Source of the DNA: Nitrogeniibacter aestuarii
GTDB taxonomy: Bacteria > Pseudomonadota > Gammaproteobacteria > Burkholderiales > Rhodocyclaceae
DNA: 64,000 nucleotides
Direction of reading: 5' to 3'
NCBI RefSeq assembly: GCF_017309585.1
Contig: NZ_CP071321.1
Location: 1,178,001-1,242,000 of the forward strand
The translations under genes and the position numbers were made by a program. Shown here piece after piece: positions 17,391 through 25,178 of the stretch (position 1 is its first letter; each line of letters opens with the position of its first letter). Under the pieces are notes generated by a model. That model had not been told where the DNA came from and made no database searches. It saw only the letters and a program-made list of their open reading frames with translations.

Positions 17391-18752
17391 TCAGCCCTTT
17401 TCGGTCTGGGAGCGATCCGCCAGGCGACGCTCCAGATAATGGATGCTGGTGCCGCCCTCGAGGAAGCGCGGGTCGCGAACCAGGTCGTTATGCAGCGGGA
17501 TGTTGGTCTTGATGCCTTCGACTACGGCTTCGGACAAGGCGATCTGCATGCGGCGCATGGCCTGGTCACGGGTGTCGCCGTAGGTGATCAGCTTGCCGAT
17601 CATGGAGTCATAGTGCGGGGGCACCATGTAGCCGGCGTAGGCGTGGGAGTCGACGCGAACGCCCGGGCCGCCGGGCATGTGCCAGTTGGTGATGCGTCCG
17701 GGGCTGGGGGTGAACTTGTAGGCATCTTCGGCGTTCAGGCGGCATTCGACCGCGTGGCCCTTGATCTCGATGTCCTTCTGCTTGAACCAGAGTTTCTCGC
17801 CCGCCGCGATGCGGATCTGCGCCTGAACGATGTCGATGCCCGTGACCAGTTCGGTCACCGGGTGTTCCACCTGAACGCGGGTGTTCATCTCGATGAAGTA
17901 GAACTCACCGTTTTCGTACAGGAATTCGAAGGTGCCCGCGCCGCGGTAGCCGATGGTGCGGCAGGCTTCGGCGCAGCGCTCGCCAATCTTGGCAATCAGC
18001 TTGCGGTCGATGCCGGGTGCCGGGGCTTCCTCGATCACCTTCTGGTGGCGTCGCTGCATGGAGCAGTCCCGCTCGCCCAGATGAACCGCGTTGCCGTGTT
18101 CGTCAGCCAGCACCTGGATCTCCACGTGACGCGGGTTCTCCAGATACTTTTCCATGTAGACCACCGGGTTGCCAAAGGCGGCTCCGGCTTCGCTGCGTGT
18201 CGTGGTGACCGCGTTGATGAGCGCCGCTTCCGTATGCACCACACGCATGCCGCGGCCGCCACCGCCACCTGCGGCCTTGATGATCACCGGGTAGCCCACG
18301 CTGCGGGCAATCTTGACGATTTCCTTGGGGTCGTCGGGCAGGGCGCCTTCAGAGCCGGGCACGCAAGGCACGCCGGCTTCAAGCATGGCGTCCTTGGCGC
18401 AGACCTTGTCGCCCATCAGGCGAATGGTGTCCGGGCGCGGGCCGATGAAAACGAAGCCGGACTCTTCCACCCGTTCGGCAAAGTCGGCGTTTTCGGACAG
18501 GAAACCGTAGCCGGGGTGAATCGCCTCGGCATCGGTGACCTCCGCAGCCGAAATGATGGCCGGCACGTTGAGGTAGCTCTGGCCGGAGGGGGCGGGCCCG
18601 ATACACACCGACTCGTCCGCCAGCTTGACGTACTTGGCTTCAGTGTCGGCGACCGAATGGACCGCCACGGTACGAATGCCCAACTCGCGGCAGGCGCGCA
18701 GCACACGAAGTGCAATCTCGCCGCGGTTGGCTATGAGGATCTTGTCGAACAT
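17391..18752 (-). CDS. accC: Acetyl-CoA carboxylase, biotin carboxylase subunit
   Basis: A 453-residue ATP-grasp enzyme (E. coli 449) that carboxylates the biotin on AccB in the first step of fatty-acid synthesis. Visible are the N-terminal KILIANRGEIALRV, the glycine-rich ATP loop KAAGGGGGRGMRVV, the catalytic segment CSMQRRHQKVIEEAPAP, EMNTRVQVEHPVTE (with the catalytic Arg and metal-binding Glu), and EAVVEGIKTNIPLH. It is 52 bases downstream of accB. Confidence 0.97.
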   Translation of the reverse strand: MFDKILIANRGEIALRVLRACRELGIRTVAVHSVADTEAKYVKLADESVCIGPAPSGQSYLNVPAIISAAEVTDAEAIHPGYGFLSENADFAERVEESGFVFIGPRPDTIRLMGDKVCAKDAMLEAGVPCVPGSEGALPDDPKEIVKIARSVGYPVIIKAAGGGGGRGMRVVHTEAALINAVTTTRSEAGAAFGNPVVYMEKYLENPRHVEIQVLADEHGNAVHLGERDCSMQRRHQKVIEEAPAPGIDRKLIAKIGERCAEACRTIGYRGAGTFEFLYENGEFYFIEMNTRVQVEHPVTELVTGIDIVQAQIRIAAGEKLWFKQKDIEIKGHAVECRLNAEDAYKFTPSPGRITNWHMPGGPGVRVDSHAYAGYMVPPHYDSMIGKLITYGDTRDQAMRRMQIALSEAVVEGIKTNIPLHNDLVRDPRFLEGGTSIHYLERRLADRSQTEKG

Positions 18753-18804
18753 ATGCCGTTTTATCCGATGGTCGTTTCAGGGGCTGGATGGGCGATGCGC
18801 CCGA

Positions 18805-19254
18805 TCAGCCAACCACCATCAGCGGCTGACCGTACTCGACTGGCTGACCGTTCTCGACCAGGATGGCCTTCACGGTGCCGGAGACTTCCGAATCGATCTC
18901 GTTCATGAGCTTCATGGCTTCGATGATGCACAGGGCCTGACCTTCGGAGACGCTGGTGCCGATCTCGACGAACGGGTCCTGACCCGGGGCTGAGGCGCGG
19001 TAGAAGGTACCCACCATCGGAGAGGTGACCACGTGCCCTGCGGGCAGGGCATCTTCAGCCGGTGCTTCAGCCACGACTGCTGGCGCTGCCACGGGGGCGG
19101 CGGCCACGTGCGTGACTGCCGGGGCCGCTGCGTAGGCCGCCGGGGCCAGGGTCTTGGCAATGCGAACCTTCTCTTCACCTTCGGTGACTTCGAGTTCGGA
19201 AATGCCGGATTCCTGAACCAGGTCGATCAATTTCTTCAGCTTGCGCAGATCCAT
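18805..19254 (-). CDS. accB: Acetyl-CoA carboxylase biotin carboxyl carrier protein
   Basis: A 149-residue carrier. The N-terminal part (DLRKLKKLIDLVQESGISELEV) is the usual oligomerization region, followed by an Ala/Pro/Val-rich flexible linker (residues about 45-75) and a biotinyl domain with SPMVGTFYRAS and the biotin site EAMKLMNEI. ATG at 19254 is selected because GGAG sits 7 bases upstream; an in-frame ATG at 19266 is that ribosome binding site itself (ATGGAG). Confidence 0.96.
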   Translation of the reverse strand: MDLRKLKKLIDLVQESGISELEVTEGEEKVRIAKTLAPAAYAAAPAVTHVAAAPVAAPAVVAEAPAEDALPAGHVVTSPMVGTFYRASAPGQDPFVEIGTSVSEGQALCIIEAMKLMNEIDSEVSGTVKAILVENGQPVEYGQPLMVVG

Positions 19255-19298
19255 GAAGTTCTCCATACGGCACGGGCCCTTGGGGCGCCGCGCGAGAC

Positions 19299-19814
19299 TT
19301 AATCTTGAGTCAGCCGGTTGAGGGCGAAATCGAGCGCAGCCAGGTAGCCATCGGCACCCAGCCCGCAGATCACACCCACGGCTTGGTCGGAAAAATAGGA
19401 ATGGTGGCGGAACGCCTCCCGGGCGTGGACGTTCGACAGGTGAACCTCCACGTAGGGAATGGCGACCGCCGCCAGCGCGTCACGCATGGCGACGCTGGTG
19501 TGTGTATAGGCTGCCGGATTGATGATGATGAAATCCACGCCTTCGGACGCCGCGGCCTGAATGCGGTCCACAAGCTCGCCTTCGTGATTGCTCTGGAAGG
19601 ATTCGAGCCGCACGCTCGCCACCTGGCAGCGGTTGAGCATGGCTTCGTGGATGTCATTGAGCGTCGTGCGACCGTAAACCTCGGGCTCGCGGGTGCCGAG
19701 CAGATTGAGGTTGGGGCCGTGCAGCACCAGGATGAGGGTGCTGTTGTCGGGCGCACTTTGCGCTTCGCTTTGGGCGTCGCTTTGTGACTTTTTCGTGCGT
19801 TTTTTCGGCGTCAT
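19299..19814 (-). CDS. aroQ: Type II 3-dehydroquinate dehydratase
   Basis: A 171-residue dodecameric-type dehydratase that converts 3-dehydroquinate to 3-dehydroshikimate in the shikimate pathway. Conserved blocks are LHGPNLNLLGTREPEVYG (catalytic Arg/Tyr), SNHEGELVDRIQ, INPAAYTHTSVAMRDAL (catalytic His) and EVHLSNVHAREAFRHHS. It has a charged Lys/Ser/Gln-rich N-terminal extension of about 23 residues compared with the usual 145-150 residue proteins; an alternative start inside this extension cannot be excluded but no ATG is present there. First gene of the aroQ-accBC-prmA run. Confidence 0.94.
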   Translation of the reverse strand: MTPKKRTKKSQSDAQSEAQSAPDNSTLILVLHGPNLNLLGTREPEVYGRTTLNDIHEAMLNRCQVASVRLESFQSNHEGELVDRIQAAASEGVDFIIINPAAYTHTSVAMRDALAAVAIPYVEVHLSNVHAREAFRHHSYFSDQAVGVICGLGADGYLAALDFALNRLTQD

Positions 19815-19878
19815 GACTGCAAGTTTGCCGTAGATCGCTACATTTTGTCCAGCCGGGTTGCTGTTTTCGGAGCTCGTT

Positions 19879-20460
19879 TCAGAGCATCAGCGCCCGAATT
19901 TTGCCCTCAAGTTCCGCTTTGCTCAAGGTGCCGAGCCTGATCTCGCGAATCATGCCTTCGCCATCGAGGATGACAGTGAACGGCAATGCCTGGGAGGGAT
20001 TGCCCAGTCTGGCCGCCAGCTGGAGGATTTCCGGCGGTGCGATCAGCAGGGGATAATTCACCCGGTATTCATCGCGAAAATCGGCGACCTTGTCGGGCAT
20101 GTCCAGGCTCAGGCCGACGAACGCGACGTTCTGGTCCTTGAACTGCTCATAAGTCTCGACAAACTCCGGGATTTCCCGCCGGCAGGGCGGACACCAGGTC
20201 GCCCAGAAGTTTACCACCGCGATCTTGCCCTTGAGTGTTTTCAGGTCGTGAAACTGGCCGTTGGCGTCGGGCAGACGCAGCGCATGTACCTGAAGACCGG
20301 CTTCGGGCGCCACGGCATTGGTGTCGCCTTCAGCGGCGGCTTTGGAATCCAGACGAGGCATGAGGTACACACCGCCACCGCCACGGCTGGTCCAGTAACC
20401 GGCAGCAGCAGCAACGATCGCCACGAGCACGTAAAGCAGGGGTTTGGGCAGAGACTTCAT
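19879..20460 (-). CDS. TlpA/ResA-like membrane-anchored thioredoxin
   Basis: A 193-residue periplasmic thiol-disulfide protein. One N-terminal signal anchor (PLLYVLVAIVAAAAGYW) precedes a TlpA-family thioredoxin domain with the redox motif WCPPC (Cys 90 and Cys 93, in VVNFWATWCPPCRREIPEF) and the cis-proline region QALPFTVI. The family reduces apocytochrome c haem-binding cysteines or copper-chaperone cysteines. Its start codon overlaps the stop of the upstream gene (ATGA), so the pair is coupled. No cytochrome-maturation genes are adjacent, so the partner is unknown. Confidence 0.9.
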   Translation of the reverse strand: MKSLPKPLLYVLVAIVAAAAGYWTSRGGGGVYLMPRLDSKAAAEGDTNAVAPEAGLQVHALRLPDANGQFHDLKTLKGKIAVVNFWATWCPPCRREIPEFVETYEQFKDQNVAFVGLSLDMPDKVADFRDEYRVNYPLLIAPPEILQLAARLGNPSQALPFTVILDGEGMIREIRLGTLSKAELEGKIRALML

Positions 20461-21050
20461 GGGGTCGGCAGGCTGTCGTCGATCAGTTTCTCGACCGCGT
20501 CGAGGCGGGCGCGTTCCACGTGGCTACGCCGTTCCTGGCGCGATTCGAACAGCGTGAGACGCACGGGAAAGTCATCCCACTCGAACACCAGGATGGCCTC
20601 CGGTGTGTCATGCGTGAGTTTGCGTGGCTCGCGGTGCTCGTAGCGGATGTCCTGGTTGAGGAAGAAGATCTCCACGTCCTTGGCGCTGTCGGCGAACACT
20701 TCGATGTCCACCTCGGCGTAGCGGCCTGCGGTGCCGTCGAGCACGGGGCCGGTCAGGTAGGCGCGGAACGGGTTGAGCAGTTCGAGAACATCGGCGGCGG
20801 CACAGCGCATGGCATACAGGCGCTCTTCGTGCTCTTCATCCTGATAGATGGATTGATATTCGCGCAGTGCCGCTTCGATCTCGGCATTGGTGGGGAGCGA
20901 GTCGGCATCGACCGCGCCCAGTTGCTTGGCGGCCTTGCGTTTGGCGAAGCCGTAATCGCTGATGCCATCCTCAGCCATCATGCGGGCGGCGGCGGCGGCG
21001 ACTTCCTGTCGAAGATGGCTGGATCGGAACCCATGAGCACGGTTTGGCAT
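20457..21050 (-). CDS. Conserved uncharacterised protein (nucleotidyltransferase-like)
   Basis: A 197-residue soluble protein with no signal peptide. The N-terminal half is helical and charged (RQEVAAAAARMMAEDGISDYGFAKRKAAKQLG), and the C-terminal half is acidic/hydrophobic with alternate strands (YAEVDIEVFADSAKDVEIFFL, EAILVFEWDDFPVRLTLFE). I recall this as a conserved betaproteobacterial family found next to mpl, sometimes annotated as nucleotidyltransferase, but I see no GS-x10-DxD motif that would prove it. ATG at 21050 follows GGGGAC at a good distance; the frame continues upstream antisense to mpl, which is not coding. It is divergent from mpl and coupled to the TlpA-like gene. Confidence 0.72.
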   Translation of the reverse strand: MPNRAHGFRSSHLRQEVAAAAARMMAEDGISDYGFAKRKAAKQLGAVDADSLPTNAEIEAALREYQSIYQDEEHEERLYAMRCAAADVLELLNPFRAYLTGPVLDGTAGRYAEVDIEVFADSAKDVEIFFLNQDIRYEHREPRKLTHDTPEAILVFEWDDFPVRLTLFESRQERRSHVERARLDAVEKLIDDSLPTP

Positions 21051-21140
21051 GCGCTTGTCCCCTATCGCCGTTAGAATCCGGGCCATTCTACACGGCCATC
21101 CGGATTTCGGAGTTCGGGTGCGCGCAGCGCTGGAGCAAGC

Positions 21141-22481
21141 ATGCATATTCACATTCTGGGCATTTGCGGCACCTTCATGGGGGGGCTTGCGGTGCTCGCT
21201 CGGGCCGCTGGACACACGGTGACCGGGTGCGATGCCAACGTCTATCCGCCCATGAGCACTCAGCTTGAATCCGAAGGGATCGAGCTGACCCAGGGCTATG
21301 GGGTGGAGCAACTGGATATCGCCCCCGACGTGTTTGTCGTCGGCAATGCCATCTCCCGCGGGAATCCGCTGCTCGAGGCGATTCTGAATGCCGGTCTGCC
21401 CTATGTCTCCGGGCCGCAGTGGCTTGCCGAGCATGTGCTGCAGGGCAAATGGGTTCTGGGGGTGGCCGGCACGCATGGCAAGACGACCACCAGTTCCATG
21501 CTGGCGTGGCTGCTCGAGGATGGTGGCCTCAATCCCGGCTTCCTGATCGGTGGCGTGACCGGCAATTTTGGTGTCTCGGCGCGGCTGACCGACTCCCCGT
21601 TCTTCGTGATCGAGGCCGATGAATACGACACGGCCTTCTGCGACAAGCGCTCCAAGTTCGTGCACTACCGCCCGCGCACGGCGATTCTGAACAACCTGGA
21701 GTTCGATCACGCCGATATCTTTGTCGATCTGGCGGCCATCGAGACCCAGTTCCATCATCTGGTGCGCATCATGCCCGGGCAGGGGCGCGTCATCGCCAAT
21801 GCCAATGCGCCGGCGCTGGACAGGGTGCTTGAGCGGGGATGCTGGTCCGAGCTGGAGCGCTTCGCCGGCGACGGTGGCTGGACGGCCACGCTCGATGCCG
21901 ATGGCACCGGGCACTTTGCATTCGATGGCGCGTCCGTCGGTTCCGTGATGATGCCCATGGCGGGCGAGCACAATCTGCACAACGCGCTTGCCGCCATTGC
22001 CGCAGCCCGTCACGCGGGGGTGCCGGCGGCCATGTCGGTCGAGGCCCTGTCCCGCTTCAAGGGCGTCAAGCGTCGGCTGGAAGTGCGTGGCACGGTCGGT
22101 GGTGTGACGGTTTATGACGACTTCGCCCACCACCCAACCGCTATTGCGCTGACCATCGATGGGTTGCGTAAGCGCGAGCACGACGGCCGGATTCTGGCGG
22201 TGCTCGAACCGCGGTCCAATACCATGAAGCTGGGTGTGATGAAGGCGCAGCTGCCGGACAGCCTCATGGCGGCTGACGCCGTGTTCTGTTACGCCGGCGG
22301 GGTGGATTGGGACGTGGCAGGCGCGTTGAACCCGCTCGGGGCCAAGCTCGATGTCCGCACCGATCTGGACGCCCTGGTGAGCGCCATCGTGGCCGAAGCC
22401 CGTCCGGGTGACCATGTGCTGGTCATGAGCAACGGCGGGTTTGGCGGTATTCACCAGAAGCTGCTTGACGCGCTTGCCTGA
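21141..22481 (+). CDS. mpl: UDP-N-acetylmuramate:L-alanyl-gamma-D-glutamyl-meso-diaminopimelate ligase
   Basis: A 446-residue Mur-ligase-family enzyme that reattaches recycled murein tripeptide to UDP-MurNAc. It begins MHIHILGICGTFMGG (Mpl-specific form of the MurC-type Rossmann motif), has the P-loop GVAGTHGKTTTSS, IEADEYDTAFCDKRSKF, NNLEFDHADIF and the C-terminal YDDFAHHPTAI. Length matches E. coli Mpl (457). A TAGAAT hexamer at 21072-21077 may be its -10 element. It is transcribed away from the hypothetical/tlpA-like pair. Confidence 0.96.
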   Translation: MHIHILGICGTFMGGLAVLARAAGHTVTGCDANVYPPMSTQLESEGIELTQGYGVEQLDIAPDVFVVGNAISRGNPLLEAILNAGLPYVSGPQWLAEHVLQGKWVLGVAGTHGKTTTSSMLAWLLEDGGLNPGFLIGGVTGNFGVSARLTDSPFFVIEADEYDTAFCDKRSKFVHYRPRTAILNNLEFDHADIFVDLAAIETQFHHLVRIMPGQGRVIANANAPALDRVLERGCWSELERFAGDGGWTATLDADGTGHFAFDGASVGSVMMPMAGEHNLHNALAAIAAARHAGVPAAMSVEALSRFKGVKRRLEVRGTVGGVTVYDDFAHHPTAIALTIDGLRKREHDGRILAVLEPRSNTMKLGVMKAQLPDSLMAADAVFCYAGGVDWDVAGALNPLGAKLDVRTDLDALVSAIVAEARPGDHVLVMSNGGFGGIHQKLLDALA

Positions 22482-22499
22482 AGGGGTTTTGTCGGGCAT

Positions 22500-22528
22500 G
22501 AAAAAGCCGCCCGGTGGGCGGCTTTTTC
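22500..22528. terminator. Bidirectional terminator between mpl and dolP
   Basis: GAAAAAGCCGCCC / GGGCGGCTTTTTC: a 13-bp stem with a GGT loop, with A and T tracts forming the base, serving both convergent genes. Confidence 0.88.
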
Positions 22529-22544
22529 GTTGAAGCGCAATGGC

Positions 22545-23174
22545 TTACTGGTCGCGCTTGAGCAGATCCAGCCGGCGCGCCTCGTTGGCGTCGATGTACT
22601 CGAACACGCGAACCACTTTCTTCACGCCGCTGGTGGTGCGTGCCACCAGCGTGGCGGCATCCGCTTCATTGCGGGTCACCAGACCCATCAGATAGACGGT
22701 ACCGGCTTCGGTGACCACCTTGATGAGATTGGCCTGCACAGCCTCCGAGTCGATCATGCGCGCCTTGATCTTGGACGTGATCAGCGCGTCGTTGCTGCGC
22801 GAGGTGAGGGAGCTATGGCCTGCAACCTGAGCGTCATTGGTGATACCGCGTACGTTCGGCACGCTGGCCACGATGCCCGGCAATTGGGTCTTGACCGTCT
22901 CGTTCGGCACTTCGCCGGTGATGAGGACGTTGCGGTTGTAGGACGTGATGTTCAAGTGCACCAGATCGCCCAGTTTTTCTTTCACCGCGGCGCTGGCTTT
23001 CCACTCGATGCCTTCGTCTTCCACATAGGCGCCGGAAGTGCGGCGATCGGCGGCCATCATGGCACCGGCGCCAACACCGCCGGCCACCACGGGGAAGCAC
23101 CCCTGCAGCAGTGGAACGGCCGCAGCGGCCAGGGCGAGTGCGAGCACGGTGCTGCGCAGACCTTTATTCATCAT
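22545..23174 (-). CDS. dolP: BON-domain outer-membrane lipoprotein (DolP/YraP-like)
   Basis: A 209-residue lipoprotein. The signal peptide ends in the lipobox LLQGC (Cys about 26), then GGVGAGAMMAADRRTSGAY as in DolP, and two BON domains (roughly residues 50-115, containing NVLITGEV, and 125-195, containing GTVYLMGLVTRNEADAA). E. coli DolP binds anionic phospholipids and supports outer-membrane integrity and the BAM complex. The start is one of two tandem ATGs overlapping the diaA stop. The order dolP-diaA-yraN is that of E. coli. Confidence 0.92.
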   Translation of the reverse strand: MMNKGLRSTVLALALAAAAVPLLQGCFPVVAGGVGAGAMMAADRRTSGAYVEDEGIEWKASAAVKEKLGDLVHLNITSYNRNVLITGEVPNETVKTQLPGIVASVPNVRGITNDAQVAGHSSLTSRSNDALITSKIKARMIDSEAVQANLIKVVTEAGTVYLMGLVTRNEADAATLVARTTSGVKKVVRVFEYIDANEARRLDLLKRDQ

Positions 23175-23761
23175 TCAACTCCAAGTAGAAGGCTATCGAT
23201 ACCGTCGCACAGGCAGTGCAGCACCAGCAGGTGAACTTCCTGAATGCGTGCCGTACGCTCGGCCGGGACGCACAGATGGACATCATCCGGGCCGAGCAGT
23301 TCGATCATCTGGCCGCCGCCTTTGCCGGTGAGCGCAACCACGTGCATTTCCCGTTCGTGGGCCACATGGATGGCTTCGATCACGTTGGGCGAGTTACCGC
23401 TGGTGGAAATGGCCAGCAGGATGTCGCCCGGATGCCCGAGTGCCGCAACCTGTTTGGCAAAGACCTGGTCGTAGGCGTAGTCGTTGGCGATCGAGGTGAG
23501 TGTTGACGTGTCGGTGGTCAGCGCAATCGACGCGAGCGGCGGACGTTCCATCTCGAACCGGTTGACCAGCTCGGCCGCGAAGTGCTGTGCGTCTGCCGCA
23601 GAACCGCCGTTGCCGCAGGCGAGAATCTTGCCGCCATTCATGAGGCTGCCGGTCATCAGGTCGACTGCCTGGGCGATGGGCGCCACCATGAGTTCGGCGG
23701 CGGCACGCTTGGTCGCGATGCTCTGTTCAAACTGGTCTGAAATCCGGGCGTTCAGGTCCAT
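23171..23761 (-). CDS. diaA: SIS-domain DnaA initiator-associating protein DiaA
   Basis: A 196-residue single SIS-domain protein, identical in length to E. coli DiaA. Matching blocks include GKILACGNGGSAADAQHFAAELVNRFE, AIALTTDTSTLTSIANDYAYDQVFAKQV, GDILLAISTSGNSPNV, VVALTGKGGGQM and RIQEVHLLVLHCLCDGID. DiaA tetramers bind DnaA and stimulate initiation at oriC. The close paralogue GmhA (phosphoheptose isomerase) is the alternative; gene order with yraN and dolP favours DiaA. Its stop overlaps the dolP start. Confidence 0.88.
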   Translation of the reverse strand: MDLNARISDQFEQSIATKRAAAELMVAPIAQAVDLMTGSLMNGGKILACGNGGSAADAQHFAAELVNRFEMERPPLASIALTTDTSTLTSIANDYAYDQVFAKQVAALGHPGDILLAISTSGNSPNVIEAIHVAHEREMHVVALTGKGGGQMIELLGPDDVHLCVPAERTARIQEVHLLVLHCLCDGIDSLLLGVE

Positions 23762-23844
23762 GCAGCGGCGTATCCGGGGGCGAAAAATCGAGCGCCGATT
23801 CTAGCATGTGGGCTCTGAACGACTATGTCCGGCGAAGTGCTTCG

Positions 23845-24273
23845 TTACATTCTGCCTTCAGCGTCAAAGGCATTCTGCAGCCAGACCGGTGCGGCATCGT
23901 CTGCTGCGTTGAGCAGGACGACATCGAATCGGCAGGGGGTTTTGGCGTGTCGCGGGTTCGCCAGTAACCAGTGCTGTGCGGCGAGCACGATGCGCCGCCG
24001 TTTGGCCGGTGTGATGCTGGCGGCGGCACCGCCGTAGTCTGCGCGTTGGCGCATGCGTACCTCCACGAACACCGTGGTGCCCCGGTCGGTGCAGATCAGG
24101 TCGAGTTCGCCCCCGCGCACCGCGTAGTTGCGGTCCATGACCTTGAGTCCGGCTTCGGCCAGGTAACGGGCCGCACGCGCTTCGGCCGCCTTGCCGTCGG
24201 CTTGCCCTGTGGGTGCCTCGCGGCCGACAATGCGAGCCTTGAGTCCGCCCAAGAAGTTGCGCATGCCCGACAT
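23845..24273 (-). CDS. yraN: YraN/UPF0102 family endonuclease-like protein
   Basis: A 143-residue protein of the UPF0102 family, a restriction-endonuclease-like fold. The diagnostic core is GKAAEARAARYLAEAGLKVMDRNYAVRGGELDLICTDRGTTVFVEVRMR, containing the E-x-D-(x)-E-V-K-like catalytic residues, here ending EVRMR rather than EVKxR. RFDVVLL follows. The ATG at 24273 has GGAG-like sequence upstream; the open frame to 24345 is inside rsmI. Start regions of this gene and rsmI overlap head to head. Confidence 0.88.
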   Translation of the reverse strand: MSGMRNFLGGLKARIVGREAPTGQADGKAAEARAARYLAEAGLKVMDRNYAVRGGELDLICTDRGTTVFVEVRMRQRADYGGAAASITPAKRRRIVLAAQHWLLANPRHAKTPCRFDVVLLNAADDAAPVWLQNAFDAEGRM

Positions 24274-25129
24274 ATCCCGCTCCCTGAATACGACGCCGTC
24301 ATTGTATGTGGTCGCCACGCCGATGGGGAACCTGCAGGACATCACCCTGCGCGCACTCGATGTACTGCGTCAGGTGGACGTGGTGGCGGCCGAGGACACG
24401 CGCCATACCCAGCAACTGCTCACGGCGCATGGCATTGGCGCCAGGCTGATGGCGGCGCATGAACACAACGAACAGAAGGCGGCCACCCAGATTATCGACC
24501 GGTTGACGGTAGGGGAGCAGGTGGCCTTCGTCTCCGACGCCGGCACGCCGGGCATTTCCGATCCGGGCGCGCGGCTGGTGGCGCGTGTGCGCGAGGCGGG
24601 GCACCCGGTGGTGCCGATTCCCGGTGCCAGCGCGGTCGCCGCGGCCGTCTCGGTGGCCGGGCTGGAACAGGGCGGGTTTCACTTTGTCGGTTTCCTGCCA
24701 CCCAAATCAGGCGCTCGCAAGACCCGGCTTGCGGCGCTGGTTGGCGAGGCCGACGCGCTGGTCTTCTATGAGGCGCCTCATCGGGTGCTCGATACGGTGG
24801 CGGACTTGCTTGCGGTGTTCGGGCCGGAGCGGGCGTTGATCGTCGCGCGCGAGCTGACCAAGCGCTTTGAGCAGATCGTGCGTATGCCGCTGGCCGATGC
24901 TGCCGACTGGTTTGCGCAGGACACCAACCGGGTGCGTGGCGAGTTCGTGCTGATCGTCACCGGGGCCCCTCCCGAGACCGGTTTGTCGGCGGAGGCGGAG
25001 CGGGTGCTCGGTCTGTTGCTGGACGAAATGCCGCTCAAGCGTGCCGCCCGTCTCGCGGCCGACATCACCGGTGCGTCCAAGAATGCGCTCTATCAGCGGG
25101 CCCTCGAGTTGAAGTCCGCAGAAGATTGA
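24263..25129 (+). CDS. rsmI: 16S rRNA (cytidine-1402-2'-O)-methyltransferase
   Basis: A 288-residue enzyme (E. coli 286) that 2'-O-methylates C1402 in the decoding centre. The tetrapyrrole-methylase-like motifs are LYVVATPMGNLQDITLRAL, AAEDTRHTQQLL, HEHNEQ, VSDAGTPGISDPGARLV, IPGASAVAAAVSVAGL and FYEAPHRVLDTVADL. ATG at 24263 gives 12 residues before the first strand, usual for the family. It is divergent from yraN, with which the first coding bases overlap. Confidence 0.95.
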   Translation: MPDISRSLNTTPSLYVVATPMGNLQDITLRALDVLRQVDVVAAEDTRHTQQLLTAHGIGARLMAAHEHNEQKAATQIIDRLTVGEQVAFVSDAGTPGISDPGARLVARVREAGHPVVPIPGASAVAAAVSVAGLEQGGFHFVGFLPPKSGARKTRLAALVGEADALVFYEAPHRVLDTVADLLAVFGPERALIVARELTKRFEQIVRMPLADAADWFAQDTNRVRGEFVLIVTGAPPETGLSAEAERVLGLLLDEMPLKRAARLAADITGASKNALYQRALELKSAED

Positions 25130-25144
25130 TTGCGTCCGGGCCGA

Positions 25145-25150
25145 TATAAT
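25145..25150 (+). promoter_or_regulatory. Candidate -10 element for pyrC, inside an inverted repeat
   Basis: TATAAT lies 29 bases before the pyrC ATG, between GGGCCG and CGGCCC arms. No good -35 box at 16-18 bp is visible, so the call rests on the perfect hexamer and position. Confidence 0.45.
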
Positions 25151-25178
25151 CCGGCCCAGTCATCCCCGAGGTTCTTTC

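Noticed and set aside
17439..18908. 489-residue plus-strand frame antisense to accC
   Set aside because: Shadow of accC; low-complexity His/Gly/Asp/Val composition typical of antisense frames and no recognisable domain.
20457..22499. 680-residue minus-strand frame spanning mpl and the upstream gene
   Set aside because: Only the last 197 codons are a real gene; the rest is antisense to mpl.
23171..23761. Phosphoheptose isomerase GmhA as the identity of the SIS protein
   Set aside because: Length of 196, the sequence blocks, and the neighbours yraN and dolP fit DiaA better; biochemical overlap cannot be fully excluded.
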